From a bacterium (GTDB taxonomy: Bacteria > SM23-81 > DAOVCL01), in the NCBI GenBank assembly GCA_029932675.1, contig JAOZPP010000072.1:1-18485 (forward strand): a stretch of 18,485 bases of DNA. The letters run 5' to 3'. Of the stretch, positions 1 through 7,900 are shown one piece after another; within the stretch, counting starts at the first letter, position 1, and every line of letters starts with the position of its first letter. Below the pieces are notes generated by a model. That model did not search any database. It was given only the letters and a program-made list of their open reading frames with translations, and was not told where the DNA came from. The position numbers and the translations under genes were made by a program.

Positions 1-102
1 TAGCTAAATTCTTAGGCTGTTGACGCTAAATAGAAAAGCGAAAGTCGGGTTAAAGGAGAAGGAGGGAAGGAGGGATTTATCGCCCCAGAGCGGACCATAG
101 CT

Positions 103-780
103 ATGGCTAAAGAGCAGAATTGTCAAGGGATCTCCTTTACCTACAACGAACCCACTCTCTGGTTAGAGTATTGCCTGGATACAGCTATCAAGGCTAAGGA
201 AGTTGGCCTTCACACCAGCTTTGTTACCAACGGTTTCCTCACCCCGGAGGCATTGGATCTGATAGCTCCTTACTTAGATGCCTATCGGGTGGATGTGAAA
301 TCCTTCTCTGCAACCTTTTACAGGAAGGTAGCTGAAGTAAACGATTTTCAGGGGATACTGGAGGTGGCCGAAAGGGCAAAGCTTAAATGGGGAATGCACT
401 TAGAGGTGGTGACCAATCTTGTCCCCGAGCTCAACGATTCATCAGAGGAGTTAAGGGAACTGGCAAGATGGATAAGGGACAAACTTGGGCCTGGGACCCC
501 CTGGCATATCACCAAGTTCTTCCCCCACCTTGAACTCTCCGCCATACCGCCCACCCCAATTCAAGCCTTGGAAAGGGCCAGGGAGATAGGCATAGAGGAA
601 GGTCTGTGGTTCGTCTATATAGGAAATGTCTCCGGTCATCCCTTTGAGAACACCTATTGTCCCTCCTGCGGGGAGCTTTTGATCGAGAGAAGAAACACCC
701 GCATCCTTTCCTATCGGGTTGAGAAGGGTGGGTGTCCCCATTGTGGCCAGAGGATACCCATCGTAGGGGGAAGCCGATGA
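103..780 (+). CDS. amrS: AmmeMemoRadiSam-type radical SAM protein (AmrS), N-terminally truncated
   Basis: The 225 residues match the C-terminal part of AmrS, the radical SAM partner in the AmmeMemoRadiSam gene set. Seen: the GISFTYNEPTLWLEY segment (about residues 9-23), a TNGFLTPEAL strand/helix (42-51), and the C-terminal CPSC...CPHCG zinc-ribbon-like motif (186-214). The family normally has about 90-100 more N-terminal residues, including the CxxxCxxC that binds the [4Fe-4S] cluster; these are missing. The frame stays open upstream to 34, and the translation from about 37 (SESRVKGEG..FIAPERTIAMAKE) still looks like family sequence, so homology begins before the ATG at 103. A TAG at 31-33 closes that frame, and the other two frames also have stops in 1-33. 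The ATG has no good ribosome binding site. Without the cluster motif the product should be catalytically dead, so it may be a pseudogene or an assembly-edge artefact. Its stop overlaps the DUF72 start. Confidence 0.8.
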   Translation: MAKEQNCQGISFTYNEPTLWLEYCLDTAIKAKEVGLHTSFVTNGFLTPEALDLIAPYLDAYRVDVKSFSATFYRKVAEVNDFQGILEVAERAKLKWGMHLEVVTNLVPELNDSSEELRELARWIRDKLGPGTPWHITKFFPHLELSAIPPTPIQALERAREIGIEEGLWFVYIGNVSGHPFENTYCPSCGELLIERRNTRILSYRVEKGGCPHCGQRIPIVGGSR

Positions 781-1496
781 TAAAGCTTGGGTGTTGCGGA
801 TTTCCCATAGCTAAGGGGAAATATTATCGCCAATTCAAGGCGGTGGAGATCCAGAAGACCTTCTACCAACCACCTCAGCTTAAAACAGCTCAGAGGTGGA
901 GGGAAGAGGCTCCAGAGGACTTCGAGTTTACCCTAAAGGCCTGGCAACTGATCACCCACCCACCCCAGAGCCCCACCTATCGGAGGCTCAAAGTGGAGAT
1001 CCCTCTCCTTAAGGGGGAGAGCTATGGATACTTCCGCCCTACAGATGAGGTCTTTGCGGCCTGGGAGGAGACCAAGCAGGTTGCCCAAGCTTTGAAGGCA
1101 AAGCTGATTGTCTTCCAGTGCCCGGCCAGTTTCCGGCCAACCCCAAGGAATATAAAGAATATGGAGGAGTTCTTTAGCAGAGCAGAAAGAGGAGGGATGC
1201 TCTTTGGCTGGGAACCAAGGGGGGAATGGGGGAGGGAGGAGATTGAGGGGTTATGCCGCTCCCTTGATCTCCTCCATGTTGTAGACCCATTTAAAACTCA
1301 AGCTCTCTATGGTGCGATCCGCTACTTCCGCCTCCACGGGAAAGGAGGTTACCGGTATAGGTATTCTCAAGGGGAGCTTCTGCAATTGAAGGATTGGGCA
1401 GCCGAGGGGCCCACCTGGGTTATGTTCAACAATGTCTATATGCTTGAGGATGCCCTCAGGTTTTCCCAGGTCTTAGAGGGGAGCAGGAGGCAATAA
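777..1496 (+). CDS. DUF72 (YecE-like) family protein
   Basis: A 239-residue protein of the DUF72 family, a TIM-barrel-like family of unknown biochemical function. Seen: the N-terminal KLGCCGFP, then a VEIQKTFYQPPQ segment corresponding to the family's usual 'E.N.TFY..P' strand, FEFTLKAWQLITHP (usually F.F..K....ItH), and C-terminal YFRLHGKGGYRYRYS and WVMFNNVYM segments, in family order. The length is normal (about 240-260). I chose the ATG at 777 because it is preceded at the right distance by GGGGG (766-770) and overlaps the previous TGA as ATGA; a longer in-frame opening at 732 would lie inside the preceding gene. Coupling to the AmrS-like gene suggests co-transcription but does not reveal a substrate. 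Confidence 0.85.
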   Translation: MIKLGCCGFPIAKGKYYRQFKAVEIQKTFYQPPQLKTAQRWREEAPEDFEFTLKAWQLITHPPQSPTYRRLKVEIPLLKGESYGYFRPTDEVFAAWEETKQVAQALKAKLIVFQCPASFRPTPRNIKNMEEFFSRAERGGMLFGWEPRGEWGREEIEGLCRSLDLLHVVDPFKTQALYGAIRYFRLHGKGGYRYRYSQGELLQLKDWAAEGPTWVMFNNVYMLEDALRFSQVLEGSRRQ

Positions 1497-1502
1497 AAGT
1501 CC

Positions 1503-1530
1503 TTGACTATTTAGGGGGAAAGCGTATAAA
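1503..1530 (+). promoter_or_regulatory. Putative sigma-70 promoter for the radC-hsd operon
   Basis: TTGACT at 1503-1508 and TATAAA at 1525-1530 are separated by 16 bp, just after the DUF72 stop. The predicted transcript would start near 1537 and carry about 80 nt of leader before the radC GTG at 1616. A second TATAAT (1576-1581) is closer to radC but has no recognisable -35 at the right spacing. Confidence 0.55.
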
Positions 1531-1615
1531 TTTACAGGAGTTTGAATGACAAAGAGGTTAAAGAAGAATGTGTGTTATAATCTTTGGGCGTCACTTATTC
1601 AGGAGAGAGTAAAGG

Positions 1616-2317
1616 GTGAGCAGGCAAAATCGATCATATAACCTGCGCATCCGCGATCTGCCGGAGGGGGAGAAACCGCGGGAGAAGCTGAGAAAGCATG
1701 GGCCTTCAGCCCTGAAGAACTATGAGCTGATGGCCGTTATCCTGGGGAAGGGGACAAGGAGGGAAGGGGTCCTTGAACTCTCCCGGAGGATTATGGCCCA
1801 ATACGGGGGTCAGGCCATTTTTACCGAAGGTGATGTGGGGAAGGTAGAGAAGGTTTTGGGCCTCTCACCGGTGCAGGCCTGTCAGGTGGTGGCCGCTTTT
1901 GAATTGGGCAGAAGGATGTTTGGCCGACACTCAGAGGTTTTCCTCCGCTCACCTGAGGAGGTCTTTGAGTATGCAAAGGATATGGCCAGGTTAAGGAAGG
2001 AGCACCTTCGTGGGCTCTACTTGGACACCAGAAATAAGCTCATCCGTGACGAGGTGATCACCATAGGGACTTTGAACGAAAGCCTCGCTCACCCCAGGGA
2101 GATCTTCCATCCCGCGGTGGAGGTCCACGCGGCGGCCATCATCCTCGTCCATAACCACCCCTCCGGAGATCCGTTCCCCAGCAGGGACGATATCGAACTG
2201 ACCAAGCAGATATTGGAAGCAAGCAAGATTATGGAGATAGAGGTCCTCGACCATGTGATCATCGGCAGCAAGAGATACTATAGCCTTAAGGAGAACACAG
2301 AGATCTGGGGAAGGTAA
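1616..2317 (+). CDS. radC: RadC family JAB/MPN (JAMM) domain protein
   Basis: The 233-residue product has the RadC layout: an N-terminal helix-hairpin-helix-like region (about 12-100, with LPEGEKPREKL and ELMAVILGKGT) and a C-terminal JAMM domain (about 108-233). The metal-site motif HNHPSGDPFPSRDD (179-192) has His179, His181, Ser183 and Asp192 in the HxHPSGxxxPSxxD spacing. RadC was once called a DNA repair protein, but that role is not established; these proteins often sit in mobile or defence loci. The start is GTG at 1616, after GGAGAGTAAAGG. The stop is one base from the hsdR ATG, so radC heads the restriction operon and is probably translationally coupled to hsdR. Confidence 0.93.
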   Translation: MSRQNRSYNLRIRDLPEGEKPREKLRKHGPSALKNYELMAVILGKGTRREGVLELSRRIMAQYGGQAIFTEGDVGKVEKVLGLSPVQACQVVAAFELGRRMFGRHSEVFLRSPEEVFEYAKDMARLRKEHLRGLYLDTRNKLIRDEVITIGTLNESLAHPREIFHPAVEVHAAAIILVHNHPSGDPFPSRDDIELTKQILEASKIMEIEVLDHVIIGSKRYYSLKENTEIWGR

Positions 2318-2318
2318 G

Positions 2319-4838
2319 ATGCTGAACGAATCAGACACCCGGGCAAAGCTCATCGATCCCAAACTTCATCGAGCGGGTTGGAAGGAAGAGAGGATTCTGC
2401 GGGAGATAGATATCACTCAGGGCCAAATCTATCTCGTTGGCGAAGAGCCAAAGAGGAGAGAGAAGAGGAGGCCGGATTATATCCTCCTCTATAAACCATC
2501 TTTCCCCATTGCCGTGGTTGAGGCCAAGGACGAATCCCACTCCCCACTGGCCGGGCTTCAACGGGCCAAGGAATATGCTAAGATATTGGATGTGCAGTTT
2601 GCCTATTCGACCAATGGGCACGAAATCGAGGAGTTCGATTTTACTACCAACAAGCAGACAGCGCTCTCACAATTCCCCTCCCCTAATGAGCTCTGGGAGA
2701 GATACTGGGTTTCCAAATCACCTTTGGGTTTAAAAAAGGCAGCAGAAACCAAGGATCTTTTTGGGAATCCTTTGCTTTACCCTTACTACCTGGAACCTGG
2801 CGGTAAGATCCCCCGGTATTATCAGGATGTGGCGATCAGGAGGGTGATAGAGGCCATCCTTAATCACAAAAAACGAGTCCTTTTGACGATGGCCACTGGC
2901 ACGGGGAAGACCTATGTCGCCTTCCAAGTGGTATGGAAGCTGGTAAAATCAAAATATCGGCATCGAGTTCTCTATATTGCTGACAGGAATTTCCTAAAGG
3001 AGCAGGCCCATAATGACGAGTTCTATCCTTTCGGCGATGCGCGGGTCTATATTGAAGAGGGAAAGGCACCCAAGAACAGGAATATCTACTTCAGCATCTA
3101 TCAGGCCCTTTATAGCGAGCGGAACGGCAAACGGCTTTACCGGGAATATCCTCCCGATTTTTTCGATCTGGTAATTATCGATGAATGCCACCGCTCTGGG
3201 TTTGGCACTTGGCATGAGATCTTGAAGCACTTCCAAAATGCTATTCATCTTGGTATGACCGCGACTCCAAAGCGGACGGACAATATTGACACCTACGCCT
3301 ACTTTGGAGAGCCAGTCTACTCCTACAGCTTTGCTCAGGGTGTCTCCGATGGATTTCTCGCCCCCTTTCAACTTTTCCGCACCTTTACTAACATTGACAA
3401 AGACGGCCTTCATCTCCAGGAGGCAATCTATCAGGGTGCACAAATCTATATTCCCGAAGAGGCCGAGCCAAGGGAAATTTACACCATGCAAGATTTCGAG
3501 CGGGAGATCATCGTGCCAGATCGGACAAGAATCCTCTGTGAGCATTTGGCCCACCAACTCCAAACCTTTGGTCCCACCCAGAGAAGCATCATCTATTGTG
3601 CGACGATAGACCACGCAGCGGAGGTGGCCAAGGAGCTGCAGAATCATTTCTCCTATTTGGGCTATTCAGATTATGCGGTTAGAATAGTCGCTGAGGAGCC
3701 GGATGTGGATAAAATCTACGAGCGATTCAAGGATTCGGAGAAACCTACCCCTGTGGTGGCTACCACGGTGGACCTTTTGACCACTGGCGTGGATATACCC
3801 TCTGTGCATAACATCGTTTTGCTTAAGCCTACAGCCTCAAAAGTCGTCTTCAAGCAGATCATCGGCCGGGGAAGTAGGATTGATCCTTCATCTGGTAAGT
3901 ATTTCTTTCGCATTATTGACTATGTGAACGCAACCAGGTTGCTCGATGGATGGGAAGTGCCGCTGGAAGGTAAACCAAAGAAAACCCTGGAGGGACCTTT
4001 TAACCTATCCCTGAAAGGGATGGTTGTAGAATACGAAGCAATGATCCCTATATCAAATGCTAAAGTTATCGCTGAGATCGGACCAAATGTGCAGCGGAGG
4101 GCTCGCACAAACAAAGGGGGAGAGTTTACCCTTACCGAGCTTCCTCACTCCCCACTTACCCTTTTTTTCTCAGCAAAAGGCTTTCGCAGTCGTAAGTTGA
4201 CCATCATCCCGGAAGCTGACAATCCACCCTTGATCATTGAACTCAGGCCAGAGGTTCCAAAGGCGAAGAAGATCGTTATCCATAACCTGGAAGTACACAT
4301 CGAAGAGGAAACCCGTTTGGTTTACACCTCTGATGGTAGATCGCTAACTGAGGCTGAGTATATTGAATATTCAAAGGAAGGGGTTATCCAACGGGCTACC
4401 TCCTTGGAAGATCTGAAAGCGATTTGGTTGGATAAGGAGGCCCGCCACTCCTTCCTGCAAGAGCTAAGAGAGGAGACTATCTATCCTGAACTCATTGCTC
4501 TATTCCTGAAAATGCCCAATGTGGATACTTTTGATTTATTCGCCCATATAGCTTTCGATGCCCCGATTCTGAGCCGCGACCAACGGGCTCAAAGGGTAAT
4601 CAACCTCCATCAATCTTTTCTCAACAGCTTCGGTTCGGAGGCAAGGGAAGTCCTCTTGGCCCTCTTGGAGAAGTATCGCATCGGAGGGATTGAGGAGCTG
4701 CGGGCAGAGGCATTTCGCATCCCTCCTTTTGACCGAATGGGCTATGGGCCAGGAGTAATCAGACGCTTTGGTGGCCCCACCCAACTCTCTCTGGCTTTGG
4801 GTGGGCTTCAGGAAAGGATTTATGAGGTTAGCAAATGA
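2319..4838 (+). CDS. hsdR: Type I restriction enzyme, R (endonuclease/translocase) subunit
   Basis: An 839-residue HsdR of the EcoEI-like group. The N-terminal PD-(D/E)xK nuclease site is visible as RRPDY (Asp53) and VVEAK (Glu68, Lys70). The SF2 translocase follows: Walker A MATGTGKT (191-198), DECH box (288-291), motif III-like GMTATPKR (312-319), and motif VI QIIGRGSR (513-520). The C-terminal part (about 645-839) resembles the EcoEI R C-terminal domain, ending in a helical region that probably docks on the methylase. Residues about 566-644 look like an extra beta-sandwich domain, described separately. With HsdM and HsdS it would translocate DNA and cut it at a distance from unmodified sites. 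The start follows GGGGAAGG and lies one base after the radC stop; the stop overlaps hsdM as ATGA. No frame damage is seen. Confidence 0.95.
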   Translation: MLNESDTRAKLIDPKLHRAGWKEERILREIDITQGQIYLVGEEPKRREKRRPDYILLYKPSFPIAVVEAKDESHSPLAGLQRAKEYAKILDVQFAYSTNGHEIEEFDFTTNKQTALSQFPSPNELWERYWVSKSPLGLKKAAETKDLFGNPLLYPYYLEPGGKIPRYYQDVAIRRVIEAILNHKKRVLLTMATGTGKTYVAFQVVWKLVKSKYRHRVLYIADRNFLKEQAHNDEFYPFGDARVYIEEGKAPKNRNIYFSIYQALYSERNGKRLYREYPPDFFDLVIIDECHRSGFGTWHEILKHFQNAIHLGMTATPKRTDNIDTYAYFGEPVYSYSFAQGVSDGFLAPFQLFRTFTNIDKDGLHLQEAIYQGAQIYIPEEAEPREIYTMQDFEREIIVPDRTRILCEHLAHQLQTFGPTQRSIIYCATIDHAAEVAKELQNHFSYLGYSDYAVRIVAEEPDVDKIYERFKDSEKPTPVVATTVDLLTTGVDIPSVHNIVLLKPTASKVVFKQIIGRGSRIDPSSGKYFFRIIDYVNATRLLDGWEVPLEGKPKKTLEGPFNLSLKGMVVEYEAMIPISNAKVIAEIGPNVQRRARTNKGGEFTLTELPHSPLTLFFSAKGFRSRKLTIIPEADNPPLIIELRPEVPKAKKIVIHNLEVHIEEETRLVYTSDGRSLTEAEYIEYSKEGVIQRATSLEDLKAIWLDKEARHSFLQELREETIYPELIALFLKMPNVDTFDLFAHIAFDAPILSRDQRAQRVINLHQSFLNSFGSEAREVLLALLEKYRIGGIEELRAEAFRIPPFDRMGYGPGVIRRFGGPTQLSLALGGLQERIYEVSK
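4014..4250 (+). other. Carboxypeptidase-regulatory-like beta-sandwich domain inside HsdR
   Basis: This encodes HsdR residues about 566-644. The pattern is LKGMVVEYEAMIPISNAKVI, then RRARTNKGGEFTLTELP, then FFSAKGFRSRKLTI. It follows the CarboxypepD_reg / Pfam PF13620-like signature: 'G.V.D....PI.GA.V', 'T...G.F.l..LP', 'a.GF....'. Such Ig-like domains are mostly found in extracellular or cell-surface proteins. Here the segment lies between helicase motif VI and the C-terminal docking region of a cytoplasmic enzyme. This call is pattern recognition by eye; a profile search would decide it. Confidence 0.6.
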
Positions 4839-6319
4839 ATAGGCAATCGGAACTCTCTAAGCACCAAACCCGTAAGGACCTGGCTAACGAAATCTGGCGG
4901 GCCTGTGACATTATGAGGCGAGACGATGGGACCACTGGGGTTCTGGAGTATATGGAGCAACTCTCTTGGATGCTTTTCCTTAAGGCCTTTGAGGCTATTG
5001 ACGAACGGTATGAAGCGGAAGCTCTGGTTGAAGGGAAACGATACGAACGGATCATTGAAGATGGATATCGTTGGTCTGTTTGGACAAGGAAGGATTGGCA
5101 GGGCGAAGAACTTATCGATTTTGTTAACACCCAACTTTTCCCTTATCTGCGGAGGCTTCACGGAACCCCGGAGAAGGAAATAATTGCCACCATCTTCAGT
5201 GAGATCCGTTATAATCGGATGAAGTCTCCGTATAATCTTAAGGATGTTATTGATATTATAGATCGGGTTGATTTTCAACGAGTGGAGGATACCCACATAA
5301 TATCTCAGGTCTATGAAGATCTTCTCCTCAGGATGGGTAGGGAAGGTGGTGTTGCCGGGGAGTTTTACACCCCAAGGCCCATCATACGCTTTATGGTGAA
5401 AGTGGTCAATCCTCAGATTGGTGAGACTGTTTTTGATCCTTTCTGCGGTTCAGGGGGATTTCTGGTGGAGGCATACCAGCGAATGAGCAAATCTCGGGAG
5501 TTGACCTTGGAGGATTTCGAGTCCCTCCAACGGAATACCTTCTATGGTCAGGAGAAGAAACCCCTTCCCTATTTGCTGGGGATGATGAATATGATCCTTC
5601 ACGAACTCTTCACTCCAAATATCGTCCGCCGAAATACCCTTGAGGAGAATATCCGCAATATTCCGGAATCCCAGAGATTTCAGGTCATTCTCACCAACCC
5701 CCCCTTTGGAGGAAAGGAAGGGAAACACATCCAAAGGAACTTTCCCATCCCATCCCGTGCCACCGAACTTCTCGCCCTCCAATATGTGATGAAAAAACTG
5801 AGGCTCAATGGACGGTGCGGCATTGTCGTCCCAGAAGGGGTTTTGTTCAGAGGGGATAGCTTTGCGGCAGTGAAGAGGGAACTGCTGGAGAGCTATAACC
5901 TCCATACCATCGTCAGTCTCCCCTCTGGTGTATTCGCTAATGTTACCTCCTCAGGTCAGGGCCCCAAAACCAATCTCCTCTTCTTCGAGCGTCCTGGCCC
6001 CACCAAAGAGATATGGTTCTATGAACTTAATCCACCACCAGGGGTGAAATATACCAAGGCCCATCCCATTGAAGATGAACACCTGGTGGATGCTTACGAG
6101 AAGTGGAAAGATCGTGCAGTCTCCGATAACTCCTGGATAGTCCTCGCGGAAGAGGTTGTCAAAGGTGGCTACGATCTGACAGCTAAGAATCCCCACCGTA
6201 AGGATGAACAAAAACACCCCCCTCCTGAGGAGCTGGTGGCTGATGTGTTACAGAAGGAGAAGGCCATTACCAAGATATTGGAGGAACTCCAGGGTTTGCT
6301 GGGAGGACAAGATGGATGA
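4835..6319 (+). CDS. hsdM: Type I restriction-modification system, M (N6-adenine methyltransferase) subunit
   Basis: The 494-residue HsdM has an N-terminal helical HsdM_N domain (about 14-150) and an N6-adenine methyltransferase domain. Seen: GEFYTPRPI (175-183), the SAM-binding motif I FDPFCGSGGF (200-209), and the catalytic motif IV TNPPFGG (287-293), the NPPF form typical of adenine-N6 methylases. It should use S-adenosylmethionine to methylate adenine in the sequence chosen by HsdS, protecting host DNA. The ATG overlaps the hsdR stop (ATGA) and is preceded by GAGG at suitable spacing. Its stop lies inside the start of the next, broken gene. The length and motifs look complete. Confidence 0.95.
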   Translation: MNRQSELSKHQTRKDLANEIWRACDIMRRDDGTTGVLEYMEQLSWMLFLKAFEAIDERYEAEALVEGKRYERIIEDGYRWSVWTRKDWQGEELIDFVNTQLFPYLRRLHGTPEKEIIATIFSEIRYNRMKSPYNLKDVIDIIDRVDFQRVEDTHIISQVYEDLLLRMGREGGVAGEFYTPRPIIRFMVKVVNPQIGETVFDPFCGSGGFLVEAYQRMSKSRELTLEDFESLQRNTFYGQEKKPLPYLLGMMNMILHELFTPNIVRRNTLEENIRNIPESQRFQVILTNPPFGGKEGKHIQRNFPIPSRATELLALQYVMKKLRLNGRCGIVVPEGVLFRGDSFAAVKRELLESYNLHTIVSLPSGVFANVTSSGQGPKTNLLFFERPGPTKEIWFYELNPPPGVKYTKAHPIEDEHLVDAYEKWKDRAVSDNSWIVLAEEVVKGGYDLTAKNPHRKDEQKHPPPEELVADVLQKEKAITKILEELQGLLGGQDG

Positions 6320-7744
6320 GAAGAGAGTGTTAGAAATCTTGGCGAAAGGGAAATCAGAAACCGTTGAATTTAAGAGGTCATTCGATAAGGAAACGCTGGA
6401 GACAGTCTCTGCTTTTGCCAATACCAAAAGGGGGGTTAATTGTTATCGGAGTTAGCCGTCAGGGGAGGATTCAGGGTGTTGTCGTCGGCAGGGAAACTCT
6501 CCGGGACTGGGCGAATCAGGTTGTTCAAGGCACAGGGGTCCAGCTCTCCCTTAAATCCACCAAGTGTGAAAGTAAAACCCTGGTCGTTATCTCTGTGGCA
6601 GAAAGCCATATCAAACCGGTTCTTTATCGTGGAAGACCTTATAAACGTGTAGGAAGCACAATTCGGGAGATGAGTGTTGAAGAGATTACTCGTTTGGTTT
6701 TAGAAGGCAGAGGTGTCACTTGGGATGAGCTTCCTGAAATCCGAGCGAGCATTGATGATCTTGCTCTCGAAAAGGTTAAAAGATTTACTGAACTTGCCAA
6801 TCGTATTGGGCGAAGACCTATTCCGGAAGAAGGGGAACCGTTAAAGGTTTTGGTGAAACTTGGGCTGATCCAGGAGGGGAAACCGACAAGGGCAGCGATT
6901 CTCCTTTTCGGTGACCGTCCACAGAGGTTTTATCCGCAGGCCATTCTCAAGATGGGAAGATTCAAATCTGAAACTCTAATTATTGATGATAAGGAGATTG
7001 AAGGGACTCTTTTTGAGCAGGTGGAAGGGGCAATGCTATACTTTCGGGATAGGCTTCAGACAAGGTTTGAGTTCACCGGCGAGCCGCAACGGAAGGTCAT
7101 CTGGGAGTACCCTCTGGATGCCTTAAGGGAAGCAGTGATAAATGCTGTTTGTCACAGAGATTACCTCAGTAATGCCCTCAGCCAGATTAGGATTTACGAC
7201 GATAGAGGGGTGGTATGGAACTCAGGCAAACTTCCAGAGCCTCTCGATCCTGAAAAGCTGAAGGGCGAACACGAGTCCATTCCCCGCAATCGCAGAATCG
7301 CAGAGATGTTCTTCTATGCTTGCTGGTTATATAGAGCGCTGGGGTGGGGGAACCTTGAAGATCTTGGAAGAGTGTGGTAAATCTAAATTACCTGAACCTG
7401 ATTTCATAGATGATGGATATAGTTTCCGCATAATCTTCAGGAAGGACATTTTAACTGAGGAGTATCTAAGGAAACTTGGCCTGAACGAGCGGCAAATTAA
7501 GGCAGTGGTGTATGTAAAAGAGAAAGGGGGAATTACAAACAAGGAGTATCAGGAGCTGTGTAAAGTAAAGAAGAGGACCGCTTCTGATGATTTAAAGGGA
7601 CTTCAAGAGCAAAACATCTTTGAGCGAGTTGGTACCACTGGGAAAGGGACTTTCTATGTGCTGAAGGGGCAGCAAACGGGCAAAAGGGGCAAGAAAGGGG
7701 CACCAAAGGGGCGAAAAGGTAATGAAAAAGTAACAAAGAGGTAG
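6312..7744 (+). pseudogene. AlbA_2 / HATPase_c_4 ATP-binding protein (Schlafen-like, RecG C-term-related), frameshifted twice
   Basis: Three consecutive frames together spell one protein of about 475 residues. The first part (6312-6428) encodes MDEKRVLEILAKGKSETVEF...SAFANTK, the start of an AlbA_2 domain. The second (6430-7317) continues with GGLIVIGVSRQGRIQGV, YKRVGSTIREMS, and the HATPase_c_4 signature YPLDALREAVINAVCHRDY. The third (about 7321-7744) continues AGYIERWGGGTLKI, a winged-helix region and a basic KG-rich tail. The first lesion is an extra A in AAAAGGGGGG (6426-6435). The second is a 4-bp tandem duplication TGCTTGCT (7317-7324). Removing five bases restores one frame with no other stop. 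Genes of this family often sit between hsdM and hsdS; their function there is not established, but a regulatory or DNA-binding role is usually presumed. The start has GGAGG and overlaps the hsdM end by 8 bases. Confidence 0.85.
7694..7719 (+). repeat. Direct repeat copy A (AAAGGGGCA-type), end of the AlbA_2 gene
   Basis: This 26-nt purine-rich segment matches 7873-7898 at 22 of 26 positions. It encodes part of the KG-rich tail of the AlbA_2 protein and contains two AAAGGGGC units; a further one lies just upstream, ending at 7690. Confidence 0.6.
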
Positions 7745-7815
7745 TGAAAAGTAATGATTTGATAACGAGAAATAATTGGCTAATAAACGGCTAATTGGAT
7801 TAAACAAAATATGCC

Positions 7816-7844
7816 TTGGTGATTATTTGGCGAAATTATATAAA
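7816..7844 (+). promoter_or_regulatory. Possible secondary promoter upstream of hsdS
   Basis: TTGGTG (7816-7821) and TATAAA (7839-7844) are 17 bp apart, in an AT-rich 156-bp gap that separates hsdS from the rest of the operon. The -35 is weak. If active, it would keep hsdS expressed independently of read-through across the broken gene. Confidence 0.35.
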
Positions 7845-7872
7845 ATAAGAGACATAAACGATTTAAAGAGAT

Positions 7873-7898
7873 AAAGGGGCATCAAAGGAGCAAAAAGC
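7873..7898 (+). repeat. Direct repeat copy B (AAAGGGGCA-type), in front of hsdS
   Basis: This is the second copy of the 26-nt repeat at 7694-7719 (4 mismatches). It contains the AAAGGAG that probably serves as the hsdS ribosome binding site. The pair encloses about 150 bp of AT-rich sequence with no gene. Confidence 0.6.
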
Positions 7899-7900
7899 CG

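Noticed and set aside
3-12. GCTAAATTCT shared with 11177-11186, as a possible recombination site linking the AmrS truncation to the hsd locus
   Set aside because: A 10-base match is expected many times by chance in a window of this size, and the flanks do not match.
732-776. Longer start for the DUF72 gene
   Set aside because: Would extend into the zinc-ribbon-coding end of the AmrS-like gene; the ATG at 777 has a good ribosome binding site and matches the family N-terminus.
1576-1581. TATAAT as the radC promoter -10
   Set aside because: No -35-like hexamer at 15-19 bp; the TTGACT/TATAAA pair upstream is a better match.
2994-3647. 217-codon minus-strand ORF inside hsdR
   Set aside because: Lies wholly opposite the conserved translocase motifs of hsdR and shows no family signature; a shadow frame.
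6426-6435. Programmed -1 frameshifting at the A-AAA-GGG-like run
   Set aside because: The continuation needs a +1 shift rather than -1, and a second independent shift occurs downstream; simple insertion mutations explain it better.
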